Positions 5,180 through 5,831 of a stretch of 5,831 nt of DNA are shown here, piece after piece. Within the stretch, counting starts at the first letter, position 1; each line of letters starts with the position of its first letter. The stretch spans positions 977,419 to 983,249 of the forward strand of contig CP070725.1 in NCBI GenBank assembly GCA_020350845.1. Reading direction: 5' to 3'. This DNA comes from Candidatus Bipolaricaulota bacterium. GTDB taxonomy: Bacteria > Bipolaricaulota > Bipolaricaulia > UBA7950 > UBA9294. Both the position numbers and the translations under genes were made by a program. Below the pieces are notes generated by a model that had not been told where the DNA came from, did not search any database, and saw nothing but the letters and a program-made list of their open reading frames with translations.

Positions 5180-5831
5180 CTACGCGTCCGGACGGGTGTC
5201 CGCGGCCGGGGCGTATCTCGGGGCCACGGCGCGCAGCGTTTCGTGCAGCGCGTCGGTGGCCTCTCGCTCGCACGCGACGCGCAAGGCGTCGACGACTCGG
5301 ACGAGCTCCTCGGGATCCTCCTCGGCGAGTCGCGCGACGAGGATGCGGCGATGGGAAGTCGAATCCGTTCCCTCCTCCGCCGTGAGCAGCTCCTCGGAAA
5401 GCTTCTCCCCGGGGCGCACTCCGGTGAAGACAAGAGGGATGTCGCCGTCCGGCTCGAGGCCGTGGAAGCGGATCAGCTCGCGGGCGAGCTCGGCGATGCG
5501 CACGGGCTCCCCCATGTCGAGGACGAAGACCTCTCCGCCGCGCCCTATCGCCGAGGCCTGGAGGACGAGAAGCACCGCCTCAGAGGTGACCATGAAGTAG
5601 CGCTCCATCGCGGGATGCGTCACGGTGACCGGCCCGCCGCGCCGTATCTGCTCGAGGAACGTCGGCACTACGCTTCCCCGGCTTCCGAGGACATTCCCGA
5701 AGCGCACCGCAAGGCACCGTGTCTCGGTGCTCGCGTCGCGGGTGCGAACGAGGCGCTCTGCAAGACGCTTGCTGACCCCCATGATCGATGTCGGGTTGAC
5801 CGCCTTGTCCGTGGAGATGAGCACGAGAGAC
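5180..5831 (-). CDS. FlaA1/CapD-family nucleotide-sugar 4,6-dehydratase (polysaccharide biosynthesis), N-terminus cut by window edge
   Basis: This is the C-terminal part (216 visible residues plus stop) of an SDR-type dehydratase that acts on UDP-GlcNAc-like sugars for surface polysaccharide or protein glycosylation. The visible part opens with VLISTDKAVNP and then MGVSK, the family's catalytic segment. Met17 occupies the usual SDR Tyr position and Lys21 is the SDR lysine, as in PglF/CapD-type enzymes rather than PseB. Next come RFGNVLGSRGSVVP, THPAMERYFM, VFVLDMGEPVRI and GVRPGEKLSEELL, all hallmarks of the family. The coding frame is open to the right edge; the GTG at 5824 is an internal Val codon of the conserved motif, not a start. 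It cannot be seen whether the full protein is the short soluble form (about 330 residues) or the long form with an N-terminal membrane domain (about 600-650). It lies upstream of, and in the same direction as, the ligase/polymerase gene, with 66 bases between stop and preferred start. Confidence 0.95.
   Translation of the reverse strand, partial: SLVLISTDKAVNPTSIMGVSKRLAERLVRTRDASTETRCLAVRFGNVLGSRGSVVPTFLEQIRRGGPVTVTHPAMERYFMVTSEAVLLVLQASAIGRGGEVFVLDMGEPVRIAELARELIRFHGLEPDGDIPLVFTGVRPGEKLSEELLTAEEGTDSTSHRRILVARLAEEDPEELVRVVDALRVACEREATDALHETLRAVAPRYAPAADTRPDA

Noticed and set aside
4257..5273. Minus-strand open frame of 338 codons in another frame of the ligase/polymerase gene
   Set aside because: It overlaps real coding sequence in the wrong frame and is extremely Arg-rich with no motif.

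Overview
The window is G+C-rich bacterial DNA with strongly G/C-biased third codon positions. It carries five genes, all on the minus strand, so transcription runs from the right edge to the left edge. The two outermost genes are cut by the window ends. The source looks like an environmental, high-GC bacterium with a cell envelope that carries polysaccharide. I cannot place it in a phylum from the sequence alone. I see no mobile element, tRNA, rRNA or CRISPR array, and no gap of more than 140 bases lacks a gene.

Right part (about 3008-5831), surface polysaccharide: the C-terminal part of a FlaA1/CapD-type nucleotide-sugar 4,6-dehydratase is followed after a short gap by a large membrane protein. 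That protein joins an O-antigen ligase/polymerase (Wzy_C/WaaL) membrane domain to a C-terminal TPR tail. The dehydratase would make a modified UDP-sugar in the cytoplasm. The membrane protein would polymerise or transfer the finished glycan on the outer face of the inner membrane. The start of the membrane-protein gene is notable: the best ribosome site points to a GTG codon 30 bases inside the longest reading frame, and that site lies within two competing inverted repeats.

Middle (2871-3007): a 137-base intergenic stretch contains a good sigma70-type promoter that would start a separate operon leftwards.

Left part (1-2870), molybdenum hydroxylase: three tightly coupled genes encode the FAD subunit, the two-[2Fe-2S] subunit and the molybdopterin-cytosine-dinucleotide (large) subunit of a xanthine dehydrogenase/CO dehydrogenase-family enzyme. 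The gene order is M-S-L, as in cox operons, and the reading frames overlap at each junction. The large subunit (513 residues visible, C-terminus beyond the left edge) lacks the CO dehydrogenase cysteine loop. It also has Ala where xanthine dehydrogenases carry a purine-binding Glu, so the substrate is probably neither CO nor xanthine and remains unknown.

No clearly new multi-gene system is visible. The points most worth a second look are the substrate-determining residues of the hydroxylase, the apparent His-to-Glu change in the ligase/polymerase signature, and the structured start region of the ligase/polymerase gene.
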